From assembly GCF_001421965.1 (NCBI RefSeq), contig NZ_LMLP01000021.1:505001-569000 (forward strand): a DNA stretch of 64,000 nt, in the 5' to 3' direction. Shown piece after piece: positions 53,077 through 62,074 of this stretch. The notes beneath the pieces are model-generated. The model worked only from the letters and a program-made list of their open reading frames with translations, searched no databases and was not told the DNA's origin. This DNA is from Sphingomonas sp. Leaf67. GTDB taxonomy: Bacteria; Pseudomonadota; Alphaproteobacteria; Sphingomonadales; Sphingomonadaceae. The position numbers were made by a program, and so were the translations under genes. Position 1 is the stretch's first letter. Each line of letters starts with the position of its first letter.

Positions 53077-54168
53077 TTACCCCAGGCTGACCCGCCCGCC
53101 GGCATGGCGGTCGAGCCGCCCGGCCAGTTCGAGTTCGAGCAGCACCGTCTGCACCACCGTCGTCGGGCATCCCGATTGCCGCACCAGTTCGTCGACCGCC
53201 ACCGGCACCGGGCCGAGCAGTCCGGTGATCCGCGTCCGGTCGCCGTCGCTGGCATCGGTCGCCGCCGGTTCGCCGACATAGCGCCCGCCCGGTGCCCGCA
53301 CCGCCCGCGCATCGATCGGGCGGAGCATTTCGGCCACGTCGGCCGCGTTCTGCACGAGCGTAGCGCCCTCCCGAATCAGCGAATTGCATCCCTGCGCCCG
53401 CGGATCGAGCGGCGATCCCGGCACCGCCATCACCTCACGCCCCGCCTCCCCCGCCAGCCGGGCGGTGATGAGCGACCCCGATCGCGGTGCCGCCTCGACC
53501 ACCACCGTGCCCAGCGCCAGCCCGGCGATGATCCGGTTGCGCGACGGGAAATGGCGGGCGAGCGGCTGCGTGCCCGGCGGCTGTTCGGCGATGAGCAACC
53601 CGCGAGTCGCCACCTCCTCCTGCAAGCCGGCATTTTCGGGCGGGAACACGACGTCGATGCCGCTGGCGATGACCCCGATCGTCGCATGGCCGATCGCGCC
53701 CTGATGCACCGCCGTGTCGATGCCGCGTGCCAGTCCCGACACCACGCAATATCCCGCCGCGCCCAGTTCCTCCGCCAAGCCCCGCGCGAACCGGCAGGCC
53801 GCCGCCGATGCGTTGCGGGCACCCACCATCGCGACGCACGGCCGCGCCAGCAGCGACAGGTCGCCGCGCACGATCAGCGCGGGCGGCGCACTGTCCAGTT
53901 CGGCCAGCAACGCGGGATAGTCGGGATCGCCGAGCAGCAGAAACCGCCCGCCGAGCGCACGCACCGTCGCGATCTCCCGCCGCACCGCGCCTTCGTCGGC
54001 CAGCACCGGCGCCCTGCCGCCCCCGCGCGCCGCCAGCATCGGCAACGCATCGATCGCCGCCGCCGCATCGCCATAGCGATCGATCAACGCCCGGAACGTG
54101 ACCGGTCCGATATTCGCCGACCGGATCAGCCGCAGCGCCGCGAAGCGGGCCGCTTGCGGCTCATTCAC
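53077..54168 (-). CDS. dprA: DNA-processing protein DprA
   Basis: A 363-residue protein that protects incoming single-stranded DNA and loads RecA in transformation. Order: SAM-like domain (1-65), Rossmann-like Smf domain (about 80-290; VAMVGARNAS, GLARGIDTAVHQGA, FPPENAGL, FPSRNRIIAGLA, EAAPRSGSLITARLA), then winged-helix DML1 domain (about 300-363). Its first bases overlap plsY by eight, so plsY and dprA are co-transcribed. topA follows after 113 bases. Confidence 0.95.
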   Translation of the reverse strand: MNEPQAARFAALRLIRSANIGPVTFRALIDRYGDAAAAIDALPMLAARGGGRAPVLADEGAVRREIATVRALGGRFLLLGDPDYPALLAELDSAPPALIVRGDLSLLARPCVAMVGARNASAAACRFARGLAEELGAAGYCVVSGLARGIDTAVHQGAIGHATIGVIASGIDVVFPPENAGLQEEVATRGLLIAEQPPGTQPLARHFPSRNRIIAGLALGTVVVEAAPRSGSLITARLAGEAGREVMAVPGSPLDPRAQGCNSLIREGATLVQNAADVAEMLRPIDARAVRAPGGRYVGEPAATDASDGDRTRITGLLGPVPVAVDELVRQSGCPTTVVQTVLLELELAGRLDRHAGGRVSLG

Positions 54169-54727
54169 GCTTGCGGCCGATCCTCGGCTCTGTCCCGGCG
54201 ACCAGTCGTTCGATATTTTCGCGATGCTTCCACAGCACGATCAGCGCGAGGCCGAGGAACAGGATCACGAGATCGAACCGCCCGGCCCATGCCGCCGCGA
54301 TCGGCGCGGCGACCGCCGCCGCCATGCCCGCGACCGACGAAATGCGAACCGTCGCCAGCAACCCCAGCCACATGATCGCATAGGCCAGTCCGGCGATCGG
54401 GCAGAGCGCGACGACGACACCCATCATCGTCGCCACCCCTTTGCCGCCGCGAAAACGCAGCCACAGCGGATAGCAATGCCCGATGAACGCCGCCGCACCG
54501 GCGATCGGTTCCTCGCCCGGAAACAGCGCCGCGACGATCCACACCGCCGCTGCCCCCTTCAACAGGTCGAGCAGCAGCGTCGCCGCCGCCAGCCCCTTGC
54601 GTCCGGTACGCAGCACGTTGGTCGCGCCGATATTGCCCGACCCGATCGTGCGCAGGTCGCCGGCACCGGCGCTGCGGGTCAGCAGGATGCCCCATGGAAT
54701 CGATCCCAGCACATAGCCGATCAGCAA
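54161..54727 (-). CDS. plsY: Glycerol-3-phosphate acyltransferase PlsY
   Basis: A 188-residue membrane enzyme that transfers acyl from acyl-phosphate to glycerol-3-phosphate, the first step of phospholipid synthesis. Conserved blocks: GSIPWGILLTR, GSGNIGATNVLRTG and FRGGKGVATM, with about five helices. The start is not settled. TTG 54727 cuts into the first helix. The frame stays open upstream as LPSEILWIPPAAALLIGY, and a GGGGG run precedes a CTG at 54766, so a non-standard upstream start is possible. Confidence 0.9.
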   Translation of the reverse strand: MLIGYVLGSIPWGILLTRSAGAGDLRTIGSGNIGATNVLRTGRKGLAAATLLLDLLKGAAAVWIVAALFPGEEPIAGAAAFIGHCYPLWLRFRGGKGVATMMGVVVALCPIAGLAYAIMWLGLLATVRISSVAGMAAAVAAPIAAAWAGRFDLVILFLGLALIVLWKHRENIERLVAGTEPRIGRKRE

Positions 54728-54860
54728 CGCCGCCGCCGGCGGGATCCAGAGTATTTCGCTCGGCAGGATAGCCCCCTGAACTTGCCGTCTGTCGCATGGA
54801 GGGTAAGGGGTTCGGCGACGGCATGCAACGCGGCCGGATACGCCAAGGGGAGTATGCCCG

Positions 54861-55664
54861 GTGATGGGCCAGACGACGCAACCGATCCTGTTCTTCGATT
54901 CGGGCGTCGGCGGCCTGTCGGTGGTCGCGCCGACGCTGGCGCTGCTGCCGACCGCGCCGATCGTCTACGCCGCCGACTCGGCCGGTTTTCCCTATGGCAC
55001 CCGGACCGAGGCGGAGATCGCGGCGCGGGTGCCGGCGCTGCTCGGGCGGCTGGTCGAGCGGTATCGCCCGCGCCTCGTCGTGATCGCATGCAACACCGCA
55101 TCGACCATCGCGCTGCCGGTGGTGCGTGCCGCGCTCGACGTGCCGGTGGTCGGCACGGTGCCCGCGGTCAAGGTCGCGGCGGAACTGTCGCGCAGTCGCG
55201 TCATCGGCGTGCTCGGGACACAGGCGACGGTGCGCCAGCCCTATGTCGACGGCCTTGCCGCGCGCTTTGCCGGCGACTGCACCGTGCTGCGCCATGGATC
55301 GGCGGCACTGGTCGAACTGGCCGAGGGGGCGCTGGCCGGCGACGCACCGTCACTCGACCGGATCGCGACTGAACTTGCGGGGCTGTTTTTGCAGGAACGG
55401 GGCGACCGGATCGACGTCATCGTCAACGCCTGCACCCATTTCCCCTTACTTGAGGCCGACATGATCGCGGTCGCGCCCGCTGGCGTCCGCTTCGTCGACG
55501 GCGGCCCCGGCATCGCCCGCCGCATCGCGACGCTGACGGCGGGACAGCCCTTTCCCGAAGCGCCGGTACCCGGACGACTCGTCTTCACCCGACTGGGCGA
55601 GCGCGAACGGGCGATCGCCGCGACGCTGGCCCCGCGCGGGTTCGCGTCGGTCGAAGCGCTTTGA
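54861..55664 (+). CDS. murI: Glutamate racemase
   Basis: A 267-residue cofactor-free racemase that makes D-glutamate for peptidoglycan. Two catalytic cysteines are C77 (IACNTAST) and C191 (NACTHFPLL); N-terminal FFDSGVGGLSV and PYGTRTEAEI complete the site. GTG 54861 has GGGGAG eight bases upstream; ATG 54864 is the next codon. Divergent from plsY, with about 130 bases between that hold both promoters. Confidence 0.94.
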   Translation: MMGQTTQPILFFDSGVGGLSVVAPTLALLPTAPIVYAADSAGFPYGTRTEAEIAARVPALLGRLVERYRPRLVVIACNTASTIALPVVRAALDVPVVGTVPAVKVAAELSRSRVIGVLGTQATVRQPYVDGLAARFAGDCTVLRHGSAALVELAEGALAGDAPSLDRIATELAGLFLQERGDRIDVIVNACTHFPLLEADMIAVAPAGVRFVDGGPGIARRIATLTAGQPFPEAPVPGRLVFTRLGERERAIAATLAPRGFASVEAL

Positions 55665-55774
55665 GCTTTTGGTCACGAACGCCGACGCTGAGACAAAATG
55701 TCCAAGGGGGTCGATCAGGGTAACCGCTTTTATCCGCTGGAAACGCGACCGCGCAACAGGTACACCCGCGCCCC

Positions 55775-57019
55775 ATGAGCATCGACGCAGTTCCGGCCCG
55801 CTCGGTCGATTACAACCGTGTCTTCGCACAGGCGATCGACCGCCTGCACGAGGAAGGGCGCTACCGCGTCTTCATCGACATCCTGCGCAACAAGGGGCAG
55901 TTCCCCAATGCGCGGTGCTTCGCCGGGCATAACGGGCCGAAGCCGATCACCGTCTGGTGCTCGAACGACTATCTGGCGATGGGCCAGCATCCCGCGGTCA
56001 TCGCGGCGATGGAAGAAGCGCTGCATGACGTCGGTGCCGGCTCGGGCGGCACCCGCAACATCGGCGGCAACACGCATTATCACATCGACCTCGAAACCGA
56101 GCTCGCCGACCTGCACGACAAGGAAGCGGCGCTGCTGTTCACCAGCGGCTATGTCTCGAACGAGGCGACGCTGTCGACCATCGCCCGCATCCTGCCGGGC
56201 TGCATCATTTTTTCGGACGAGCTGAACCACGCGTCGATGATCGCGGGCATCCGGCATTCGGGCTGTGAAAAGCGGGTGTTCCGCCACAACGACCTCGCCC
56301 ATCTCGAACATCTGTTGGCCGCCGAAGACCCGTCGGTGCCCAAGCTGATCGCGTTCGAAAGCGTCTATTCGATGGATGGCGACGTCGCCCCGATCCACGC
56401 GATCTGCGACCTCGCCGACAAATATAACGCGCTGACCTATCTCGACGAAGTCCATGCGGTCGGCATGTATGGCGCGCGCGGCGGAGGTATTTCCGAACGC
56501 GATGACGCGGCATCACGGCTGACGATCGTCGAGGGAACGCTGGGCAAGGCATTCGGGGTGATGGGCGGCTATATCGCCGCCGATCGCACCGTGATCGACG
56601 TGATCCGCTCCTATGCGCCGGGCTTCATCTTCACGACCAGCCTGTCGCCGGTGCTGGTCGCCGGGGCATTGGCCAGCGTCCGCCACCTCAAAGGCTCGAC
56701 TGCCGAGCGTGAGGGGCAGCAGGCGGCGGCCGCGACGCTCAAGACGCTGTTCGCCGATGCCGGGCTGCCGGTGATGGACACGACCACGCATATCGTGCCG
56801 CTGATGGTCGGCGACCCGGTAAAGGCCAAGCGGATCAGCGACATCCTGCTGCGTGAATACGGCGTCTATGTTCAGCCGATCAATTATCCGACCGTCCCGC
56901 GCGGCACCGAACGGCTGCGCTTCACGCCGGGGCCAGCGCACGATACGGCCATGATGCAGGAACTGACCGCTGCGCTGGTCGAGATCTGGGGCCGGCTGGA
57001 ACTGCGCAAGGCAGCCTGA
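55775..57019 (+). CDS. hemA: 5-aminolevulinate synthase
   Basis: A 414-residue PLP enzyme that joins glycine and succinyl-CoA, the C4 haem route of alphaproteobacteria. Landmarks: [25 protein letters not shown], the PLP-binding DEVHAVG and K258 in [14 protein letters not shown], and [16 protein letters not shown]. Full length. It is preceded by a 110-base gap and followed by convergent DUF3429 gene; likely monocistronic. Confidence 0.96.
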   Translation: MSIDAVPARSVDYNRVFAQAIDRLHEEGRYRVFIDILRNKGQFPNARCFAGHNGPKPITVWCSNDYLAMGQHPAVIAAMEEALHDVGAGSGGTRNIGGNTHYHIDLETELADLHDKEAALLFTSGYVSNEATLSTIARILPGCIIFSDELNHASMIAGIRHSGCEKRVFRHNDLAHLEHLLAAEDPSVPKLIAFESVYSMDGDVAPIHAICDLADKYNALTYLDEVHAVGMYGARGGGISERDDAASRLTIVEGTLGKAFGVMGGYIAADRTVIDVIRSYAPGFIFTTSLSPVLVAGALASVRHLKGSTAEREGQQAAAATLKTLFADAGLPVMDTTTHIVPLMVGDPVKAKRISDILLREYGVYVQPINYPTVPRGTERLRFTPGPAHDTAMMQELTAALVEIWGRLELRKAA

Positions 57020-57088
57020 GCGGCGGTCCCGGCGGATCAGCGGCAAACCGGCGCTGTTCCATTGCGCCGGTATCGCTTCGCCTCGAAC

Positions 57089-57562
57089 CTATGGCTGCGC
57101 CAATAGTCCGGTGAGCAGCGTCAGCACCGCCAGTCCGACCGACAGCGGCAGGCGCAGCTTCATCCACCACGCCGGTACATGCCCTGCACGCACCAGCGCC
57201 ATGTCGACCAGCAGCGATCCGAGCAGCCCTGCCGCCACGATCGCCGATGCCGACAGGACCGACGCGAACAGGACCGCGCCAGCGACCAGCGCGACCAGCG
57301 TCGGCACCACCGCGATGCCCAGCCACAGCGTCAGCGCCGCGCCGGCCACCCGCGCCGACACCGCGCCCCACCACATCCCGCCCAGAAAGCTCAGGATCAG
57401 CGCCGAATAGAATAGCGCCAGCGCCAGCATCATGCCGCCCTTGGCCGGATCGATCAGCCGTACCGCAACCGCGACGATCGGCGGCAAGAGCCCGGCATAG
57501 CCCAGCAGCAACGCGGCAATCGGCGGACGGACGACCGGGGCAGCATCGATCCCGTCAGCCAC
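57089..57562 (-). CDS. DUF3429 family membrane protein
   Basis: A 157-residue protein with about five hydrophobic helices and the family segment FYSALILSFLGGMWWGAV. DUF3429 has no known activity. ATG 57562 overlaps the stop of the upstream lipoprotein gene by eight bases, so the two are coupled. Confidence 0.82.
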   Translation of the reverse strand: MADGIDAAPVVRPPIAALLLGYAGLLPPIVAVAVRLIDPAKGGMMLALALFYSALILSFLGGMWWGAVSARVAGAALTLWLGIAVVPTLVALVAGAVLFASVLSASAIVAAGLLGSLLVDMALVRAGHVPAWWMKLRLPLSVGLAVLTLLTGLLAQP

Positions 57563-58028
57563 GGCAATATCCCTCGCCCGGCTTGACCGTCAGACAATCT
57601 GTCTTGCCCGCCAGCCATTTCAGCCCGGTCGCATCACCGTTGCTCGGTCGCAGCAACAGCGTCTCGCCACCGCGTTCGAACCGGATGCCTTCCGGTGTGA
57701 CCGTGCCGACGAAATTGCCCTTGTTGTCGAGGTCATATTGCATTTCGAGCTTCACATCGCCCTGCGCCGGATCGCTGACGACCAGATAGGTGCCTTCGAC
57801 GCCGACCCAGCGACCGAGATACTGGCTCGCTCCCGGTGCCGCGGTATTGCTGGTGGTCGGGGTTGGCGTGGGGGTCGGCGATGGTGCCGGCGTCGGCGCC
57901 TTCGGCGCGGGCAGCGGCGTGGCGGCGCTGTTTTCGATCGCGGCCTGTGTCGCGGCACCTTCGCTGCGCCGTTCCGATGCGCCGCATGCGCTTAGTGCAA
58001 GTGCCGCGACGATGATCGTTCCACGCAT
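57555..58028 (-). CDS. Proline/threonine-linker lipoprotein
   Basis: A 157-residue lipoprotein: signal with lipobox ALSAC (residues 1-14), a Pro/Thr-rich linker (PAPSPTPTPTPTTS), then a compact beta-rich domain (about 75-157; YLGRWVGVEGTYLVV, GVTPEG, KTDCLTV and a final CRG, likely one disulfide). Start at ATG 58028 has AAAGGG nine bases upstream; ATG 58037 and TTG 58055 are possible. Function unknown. The downstream DUF3429 gene overlaps it; rpiB is divergent. Confidence 0.72.
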   Translation of the reverse strand: MRGTIIVAALALSACGASERRSEGAATQAAIENSAATPLPAPKAPTPAPSPTPTPTPTTSNTAAPGASQYLGRWVGVEGTYLVVSDPAQGDVKLEMQYDLDNKGNFVGTVTPEGIRFERGGETLLLRPSNGDATGLKWLAGKTDCLTVKPGEGYCRG

Positions 58029-58101
58029 CCTTGCCATCCCTTTCGCCTTTCCCAATGACCTCAGCCTAGCGCCCGGCCATCCCGACGGCTAGAAGCGGCC
58101 C

Positions 58102-58542
58102 ATGGCCCGTATCGCAATCGCATCCGACCACGCCGCCCTAGGGCTCAAGGCAGAACTCGTCACTTGGTTGCACGACCAGGGGCATGAAGTCGCCGATCTC
58201 GGCCCCGACGGGCCGGCCAGCGTCGATTATCCCGACTATGGCTACAAGCTGGCACAAGTAGTTAGCGGCAAGGATGCCGATTTCGGCGTCGCCTTGTGCG
58301 GATCAGGCATCGGCATTTCGATCGCGGTCAATCGCGTCGCCGCATGCCGCTGTGCGCTGGTGTCCGAACCCCTGTCGGCGGCACTGGCGCGCGAACATAA
58401 CGACGCCAACGTCATCGCAATGGGCGCACGGCTGGTCGGCAGCGAAATGGCGAAGGCGTGTCTGGCCGCCTTCCTCTCCACCCCGTTCGGCGGCGCCCGC
58501 CATCAGCGCCGCGTCGACAAGCTGGGTACTCCTCCGGCGTAA
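58102..58542 (+). CDS. rpiB: Ribose-5-phosphate isomerase B
   Basis: A 146-residue isomerase of the RpiB/LacAB family. N-terminal [11 protein letters not shown] supplies the phosphate-site Asp-His; catalytic C66 lies in [15 protein letters not shown]. Also conserved is [13 protein letters not shown]. It links ribulose-5-P and ribose-5-P in the pentose phosphate pathway. ATG 58102 follows within 75 bases of the divergent lipoprotein. A long repeat separates it from glyA, as elsewhere in sphingomonads these two are neighbours. Confidence 0.94.
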   Translation: MARIAIASDHAALGLKAELVTWLHDQGHEVADLGPDGPASVDYPDYGYKLAQVVSGKDADFGVALCGSGIGISIAVNRVAACRCALVSEPLSAALAREHNDANVIAMGARLVGSEMAKACLAAFLSTPFGGARHQRRVDKLGTPPA

Positions 58543-58554
58543 GCAGAAGAATTG

Positions 58555-58710
58555 GGTTCACGCGAAGGCGCGGAGACGCGGAGGGCGTGCGCGGCCCCCG
58601 CTCGCGCCGGCGAGCCTTCTGTTCACCTCGCAACCGGGCTGCAAAGGATCGCTGCGTGATAGGTGTCCGCGTGCACGACGCTTTCGCGTCTCCGCGCCTT
58701 TGCGTGAACC
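58555..58710. repeat. Long inverted repeat between rpiB and glyA
   Basis: A 26-base arm at 58555-58580 (GGTTCACGCGAAGGCGCGGA plus GACGCG) returns inverted at 58685-58710 with a single mismatch. Weaker match extends to an AGAAGAA at each outer end. The about 104-base spacer has no recognisable gene. The element resembles common sphingomonad intergenic repeats. Confidence 0.8.
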
Positions 58711-58813
58711 ACCTTCTTCTACCGCCGGCCTGAAACCCAATTCCCCGGGTGGCATTTCGATGACACCCGGACTAAAGCGCGCGCGACCTCTTTTCCAGCG
58801 GGAGCCGCGCCCC

Positions 58814-60109
58814 ATGACCGACCAGTTCCGCCCCGACGGTTTCTTCGAAACCACCCTAGCCGATGCCGACCCCGCCGTGTTCGCGGGCGTCACCCACGAA
58901 CTGGAACGCGAGCGCTATCAGATCGAGCTGATCGCATCGGAAAACATCGTGTCCAAGGCGGTGCTGGAAGCACAGGGTTCGGTCTTCACCAACAAATATG
59001 CCGAGGGTTATCCCGGCAAGCGTTACTATCAGGGCTGCCACCCGTCGGACGAGGTCGAGCAGCTCGCGATCGATCGTGCCAAGCAGTTGTTCGGCTGCGG
59101 CTTCGTCAACGTTCAGCCGCATTCGGGCGCGCAGGCGAACGGGGCGGTGATGCTGGCGCTGACCAAGCCCGGCGACACGATCATGGGCATGAGCCTCGAC
59201 GCCGGCGGTCACCTGACGCACGGTGCCAAGGCGGCGATGTCGGGCAAGTGGTTCAACGCGGTCCAATATGGCGTCGATCGCGAAACCCATCTGATCGACT
59301 ATGACGAGGTCGCGGCGCTGGCGCGCGAACACAAGCCGACGCTCATCATCGCCGGCGGCTCGGCCTATCCGCGCCATATCGACTTCGCCAAGTTCCGCGC
59401 GATCGCCGATGAGGTCGGTGCCAAGTTCATGGTCGACATGGCGCATTTCGCCGGCATCGTTGCCGCCGGCCTGCACCCGACCCCGTTCGGCCAGGCGCAT
59501 GTCGTCACCACCACCACGCACAAGACGCTGCGCGGTCCGCGCGGCGGCATGGTGCTGACCAACGACGAAGCCATCGCCAAGAAGATCAATTCGGCGGTGT
59601 TCCCGGGGCTGCAGGGCGGTCCGTTGATGCACGTGATCGCGGCCAAGGCGGTCGCGTTCGGCGAAGCGCTGCGCCCGGAATTCAAGGACTATATCCGCGC
59701 CGTCGTCGAGAACGCGCAGACGCTGGCCGCTACCCTCAAGGATCGCGGCGCCAACGTCGTCGCCGGCGGCACCGACACGCATCTGGCGCTGATCGACCTG
59801 ACCCCGCTGGGCGTCACCGGCCGCGACGCCGACGAGGCGCTGGAGCGCGCGGCGATCACCTGCAACAAGAACGGCATCCCGTTCGACCCCCTCCCCCCGG
59901 TCAAGACCAGTGGCATCCGCGTCGGATCGCCCGCCGGCACCACCCGCGGTTTCGGCAAGGCCGAGTTCACCGAGATCGGCCATATGGTCGCCGACGTGCT
60001 CGACGGGCTGCGCGCCAAGGGCGAGGCGGGGGACCCTGTGGTCGAGGCGGACGTTAAGGCACGGGTTCGGGCGCTGTGCGAGCGGTTCCCGATCTATCCG
60101 GGTCTGTAA
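58814..60109 (+). CDS. glyA: Serine hydroxymethyltransferase
   Basis: A 431-residue PLP enzyme that converts serine and tetrahydrofolate to glycine and methylene-THF. Landmarks: [35 protein letters not shown]237 in [14 protein letters not shown] and [20 protein letters not shown] 58814 is preceded by GGGAG. The stop overlaps the ribosome site of a 51-residue gene, and nrdR follows; the three may form a unit. Confidence 0.96.
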   Translation: MTDQFRPDGFFETTLADADPAVFAGVTHELERERYQIELIASENIVSKAVLEAQGSVFTNKYAEGYPGKRYYQGCHPSDEVEQLAIDRAKQLFGCGFVNVQPHSGAQANGAVMLALTKPGDTIMGMSLDAGGHLTHGAKAAMSGKWFNAVQYGVDRETHLIDYDEVAALAREHKPTLIIAGGSAYPRHIDFAKFRAIADEVGAKFMVDMAHFAGIVAAGLHPTPFGQAHVVTTTTHKTLRGPRGGMVLTNDEAIAKKINSAVFPGLQGGPLMHVIAAKAVAFGEALRPEFKDYIRAVVENAQTLAATLKDRGANVVAGGTDTHLALIDLTPLGVTGRDADEALERAAITCNKNGIPFDPLPPVKTSGIRVGSPAGTTRGFGKAEFTEIGHMVADVLDGLRAKGEAGDPVVEADVKARVRALCERFPIYPGL

Positions 60110-60118
60110 GGAGGTCAC

Positions 60119-60274
60119 ATGGTCAAGGACAAATCGGTCGGCAAGAGCATGGCGAAATGGGGCGCGCTGGGCGCGGTCATCGCCATTCCGGTGCCGTTCG
60201 TTGGCCCGCTGATCGGCGCGGCTGCCGGTGCGGGCTATGCCTGGTACAAGGCGAACAAGAAGCCGCGTTACTGA
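60119..60274 (+). CDS. 51-residue glycine-zipper membrane protein
   Basis: A short gene missed by length filters. It starts MVKDKSVGKSMAKWG and continues as a glycine-rich hydrophobic stretch (GALGAVIAIPVPFVGPLIGA, then AAGAGYAWYKANKK), like a glycine zipper with a basic tail. A full AAGGAGG at 60108-60114, overlapping the glyA stop codon, sits four bases before the ATG, the strongest ribosome site in the area. Frame, codon use and the tight spacing support a real gene. Function unknown. Confidence 0.78.
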   Translation: MVKDKSVGKSMAKWGALGAVIAIPVPFVGPLIGAAAGAGYAWYKANKKPRY

Positions 60275-60280
60275 CGCGCC

Positions 60281-60315
60281 CCGCCCGTGCCGCCATGTGG
60301 CGGCGCGGGCGGTTT
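60281..60315 (+). terminator. Hairpin with short T-run before nrdR
   Basis: CCGCCCGTGCCGCC and GGCGGCGCGGGCGG (60281-60294, 60299-60312) pair over 14 positions including one G-U, with loop ATGT, followed by TTT. It lies seven bases after the small gene's stop and 14 bases before the nrdR start, so it may be an attenuator. Confidence 0.6.
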
Positions 60316-60328
60316 GACAGGAAGACCG

Positions 60329-60790
60329 ATGCGCTGCCCGTTCTGCGCCCATGACGACAGCCAGGTGAAGGACAGCCGTCCCAGCGACGACGGCGCGGCG
60401 ATCCGGCGACGGCGGCAATGCTCCGGCTGCGGCGCACGCTTCACGACGTTCGAACGCATCCAGTTGCGCGACCTGACCGTGGTCAAGTCGGGCGACCGCC
60501 GCCAGCCGTTCGACCGCGACAAGCTGCTCCGCTCGGTCGCCACCGCCTGCCGCAAGCGCCCGATCACCCCGGCACAGGTCGAACGGCTCGTCTCGGGTAT
60601 CCAGCGCCAGCTGGAAACCACCGGCGATAGCGAAATCCCCTCGGGCCGGATCGGCGAACTGGTGATGGAGGGACTGCAAGGCCTCGACCCGGTCGCGTAC
60701 ATCCGCTTCGCCAGCGTCTACAAGGACTTCCGCGAGGCGAAGGATTTCGAGGAATTTGCCGGCACGGTCGGGGATGCGGCGAAGGGGTAA
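60329..60790 (+). CDS. nrdR: Transcriptional repressor NrdR
   Basis: A 153-residue regulator of ribonucleotide reductase genes. Zinc ribbon with four cysteines (CPFC ... CSGC) at the N-terminus, then ATP-cone domain (about 45-135; [39 protein letters not shown]). The real start is ATG 60329 (AGGA upstream); the frame extends to 60287. Located after glyA as in relatives. Confidence 0.95.
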   Translation: MRCPFCAHDDSQVKDSRPSDDGAAIRRRRQCSGCGARFTTFERIQLRDLTVVKSGDRRQPFDRDKLLRSVATACRKRPITPAQVERLVSGIQRQLETTGDSEIPSGRIGELVMEGLQGLDPVAYIRFASVYKDFREAKDFEEFAGTVGDAAKG

Positions 60791-60830
60791 GACCTTCACC
60801 GCGCCTACTCGCCCCTTGCCCAACCCACAC

Positions 60831-61279
60831 CGTTCGGTTCGAGCAGCTTCGAGCTTGTCGAGAAGCGCCCGTCGAGAACGCGTTACCGGTAACGCCCTTC
60901 CCCCGGTCAAGTTCGAGCAGTATCGAGCCGGTAGAGACACGCCCGTCGAGAACCCAAGGCCCGCCATGTTCCACGTCTACATCCTGAAATGCTCGGACGG
61001 CACCTATTACACCGGCCACACCGACGACCTCGACCGCCGCGTCGGCGAGCATCAGTCCGGCACGATCCCCGGCTACACTGCCGATCGTCGCCCGGTCGAA
61101 CTGATGTGGAGCGAGACGTTTCAGACCCGGACCGACGCGCTGGACCGTGAGGCACAGGTCAAGGACTGGTCGAAGAAGAAGAAGGAAGGCCTGTTCCGCG
61201 GCGACTGGTCGACGATCTCGACCGCAGCGAGTGCTCGACAGCCGAATCTCGACAGGCTCGATGCTGCCCGAACCGAACG
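60831..61279. repeat. Three copies of a GAGCYTGTCGA repeat around the GIY-YIG domain
   Basis: Copy A at 60831-60879 and copy B at about 60909-60953 lie upstream of the GIY-YIG gene in direct orientation (shared GTTCGAGCAG, TCGAGC, CCCGTCGAGAAC). Copy C at 61231-61279 is inverted, inside the reading frame, and its complement matches copy A closely (CGTTCGGTTCG, GCAGC, TCGAGCYTGTCGAGA). The core resembles the repeat at 33342-33453. Confidence 0.75.
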
Positions 61280-62009
61280 GGAGGGTAGCGCGACCACCCA
61301 ACCCGTCATCGTCCTCGTCCGCCCGCAACTCGGCCAGAATATCGGCAAGGCCGCCCGCGCCATGCTGAACTTCGGCCTCACCGACCTGCGCCTCGTCGCC
61401 CCGCGCGATGGCTGGCCCAATCCCGAAGCCGGACCAGCTGCCAGCGGTGCCGATCAGGTCCTGCGCGATGCCGTCGTCTATGACAGCGTCGCCGATGCCG
61501 TCGCCGACTGCGCGCATGTCTACGCCACCACCGTCCGCAAGCGCGGCATCACCAAACCGGTCGTCACGCCCGAGGTCGCCGCACAGGCGATTCGGGCCGA
61601 TGCCGGTCGCTCGGCGATCCTGTTCGGCCCTGAACGCTCCGGTCTCGAAACCGATGACGTGGCGCTCGCCCGCACGATCCTGACCGTGCCGATCAATCCC
61701 GAATTCGGTTCGCTCAATCTCGCGCAGGCGGTGATCCTTGTCGCGTACGAATGGTCGAAGGGGCAGGATCTCGCCAGCCCGTCGATCGTCGACCTCGGCG
61801 AACCCGCCCCGCACGAAGAACTGGAGGGCATGATCGGCCAGCTGGACGACATGCTGGAAGCCGCCCGCTTCTTCTTCCCGCCCGAACGCGCTGTCACCTC
61901 GCGCCGGACGCTGCGCACGCTGCTGACCAAGCCCGGCTGGACGTCGCAGGAGGTGCGCACGATGCGCGGCGTGCTCTCGGCGCTCGACGGGGCGAAGCGG
62001 CGACGCTGA
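60966..62009 (+). CDS. Fusion of GIY-YIG nuclease domain with TrmJ-like RNA methyltransferase
   Basis: A 347-residue protein in one open frame. Residues 1-80 form a small URI-type GIY-YIG domain (VYILKCSDGTYYTGHTDDLDRRV, and the Glu in DALDREAQVKDW). Residues about 85-108 are encoded by an inverted dispersed repeat. Residues about 110-347 form a SPOUT methyltransferase of the TrmJ type (VIVLVRPQLGQNIGKAARAM, GPERSGLE, SLNLAQAVILVAYEW), which methylates tRNA ribose near position 32. I see no ATG or ribosome site for a separate methyltransferase start: ATTCACC-like homology begins where GCGACCACC stands. Either the repeat fused two genes, or an internal non-ATG start exists. Confidence 0.82.
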   Translation: MFHVYILKCSDGTYYTGHTDDLDRRVGEHQSGTIPGYTADRRPVELMWSETFQTRTDALDREAQVKDWSKKKKEGLFRGDWSTISTAASARQPNLDRLDAARTEREGSATTQPVIVLVRPQLGQNIGKAARAMLNFGLTDLRLVAPRDGWPNPEAGPAASGADQVLRDAVVYDSVADAVADCAHVYATTVRKRGITKPVVTPEVAAQAIRADAGRSAILFGPERSGLETDDVALARTILTVPINPEFGSLNLAQAVILVAYEWSKGQDLASPSIVDLGEPAPHEELEGMIGQLDDMLEAARFFFPPERAVTSRRTLRTLLTKPGWTSQEVRTMRGVLSALDGAKRRR

Positions 62010-62074
62010 CGCCGGTTGAACGGCAGCGCGGACCGCGATAGCCTCGCGCGTCCGCCCGATCCGAAAGACCAGCC

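Noticed and set aside
50198..53281. Plus-strand open frame of 1027 codons
   Set aside because: Antisense to topA, which has a complete set of motifs on the other strand.
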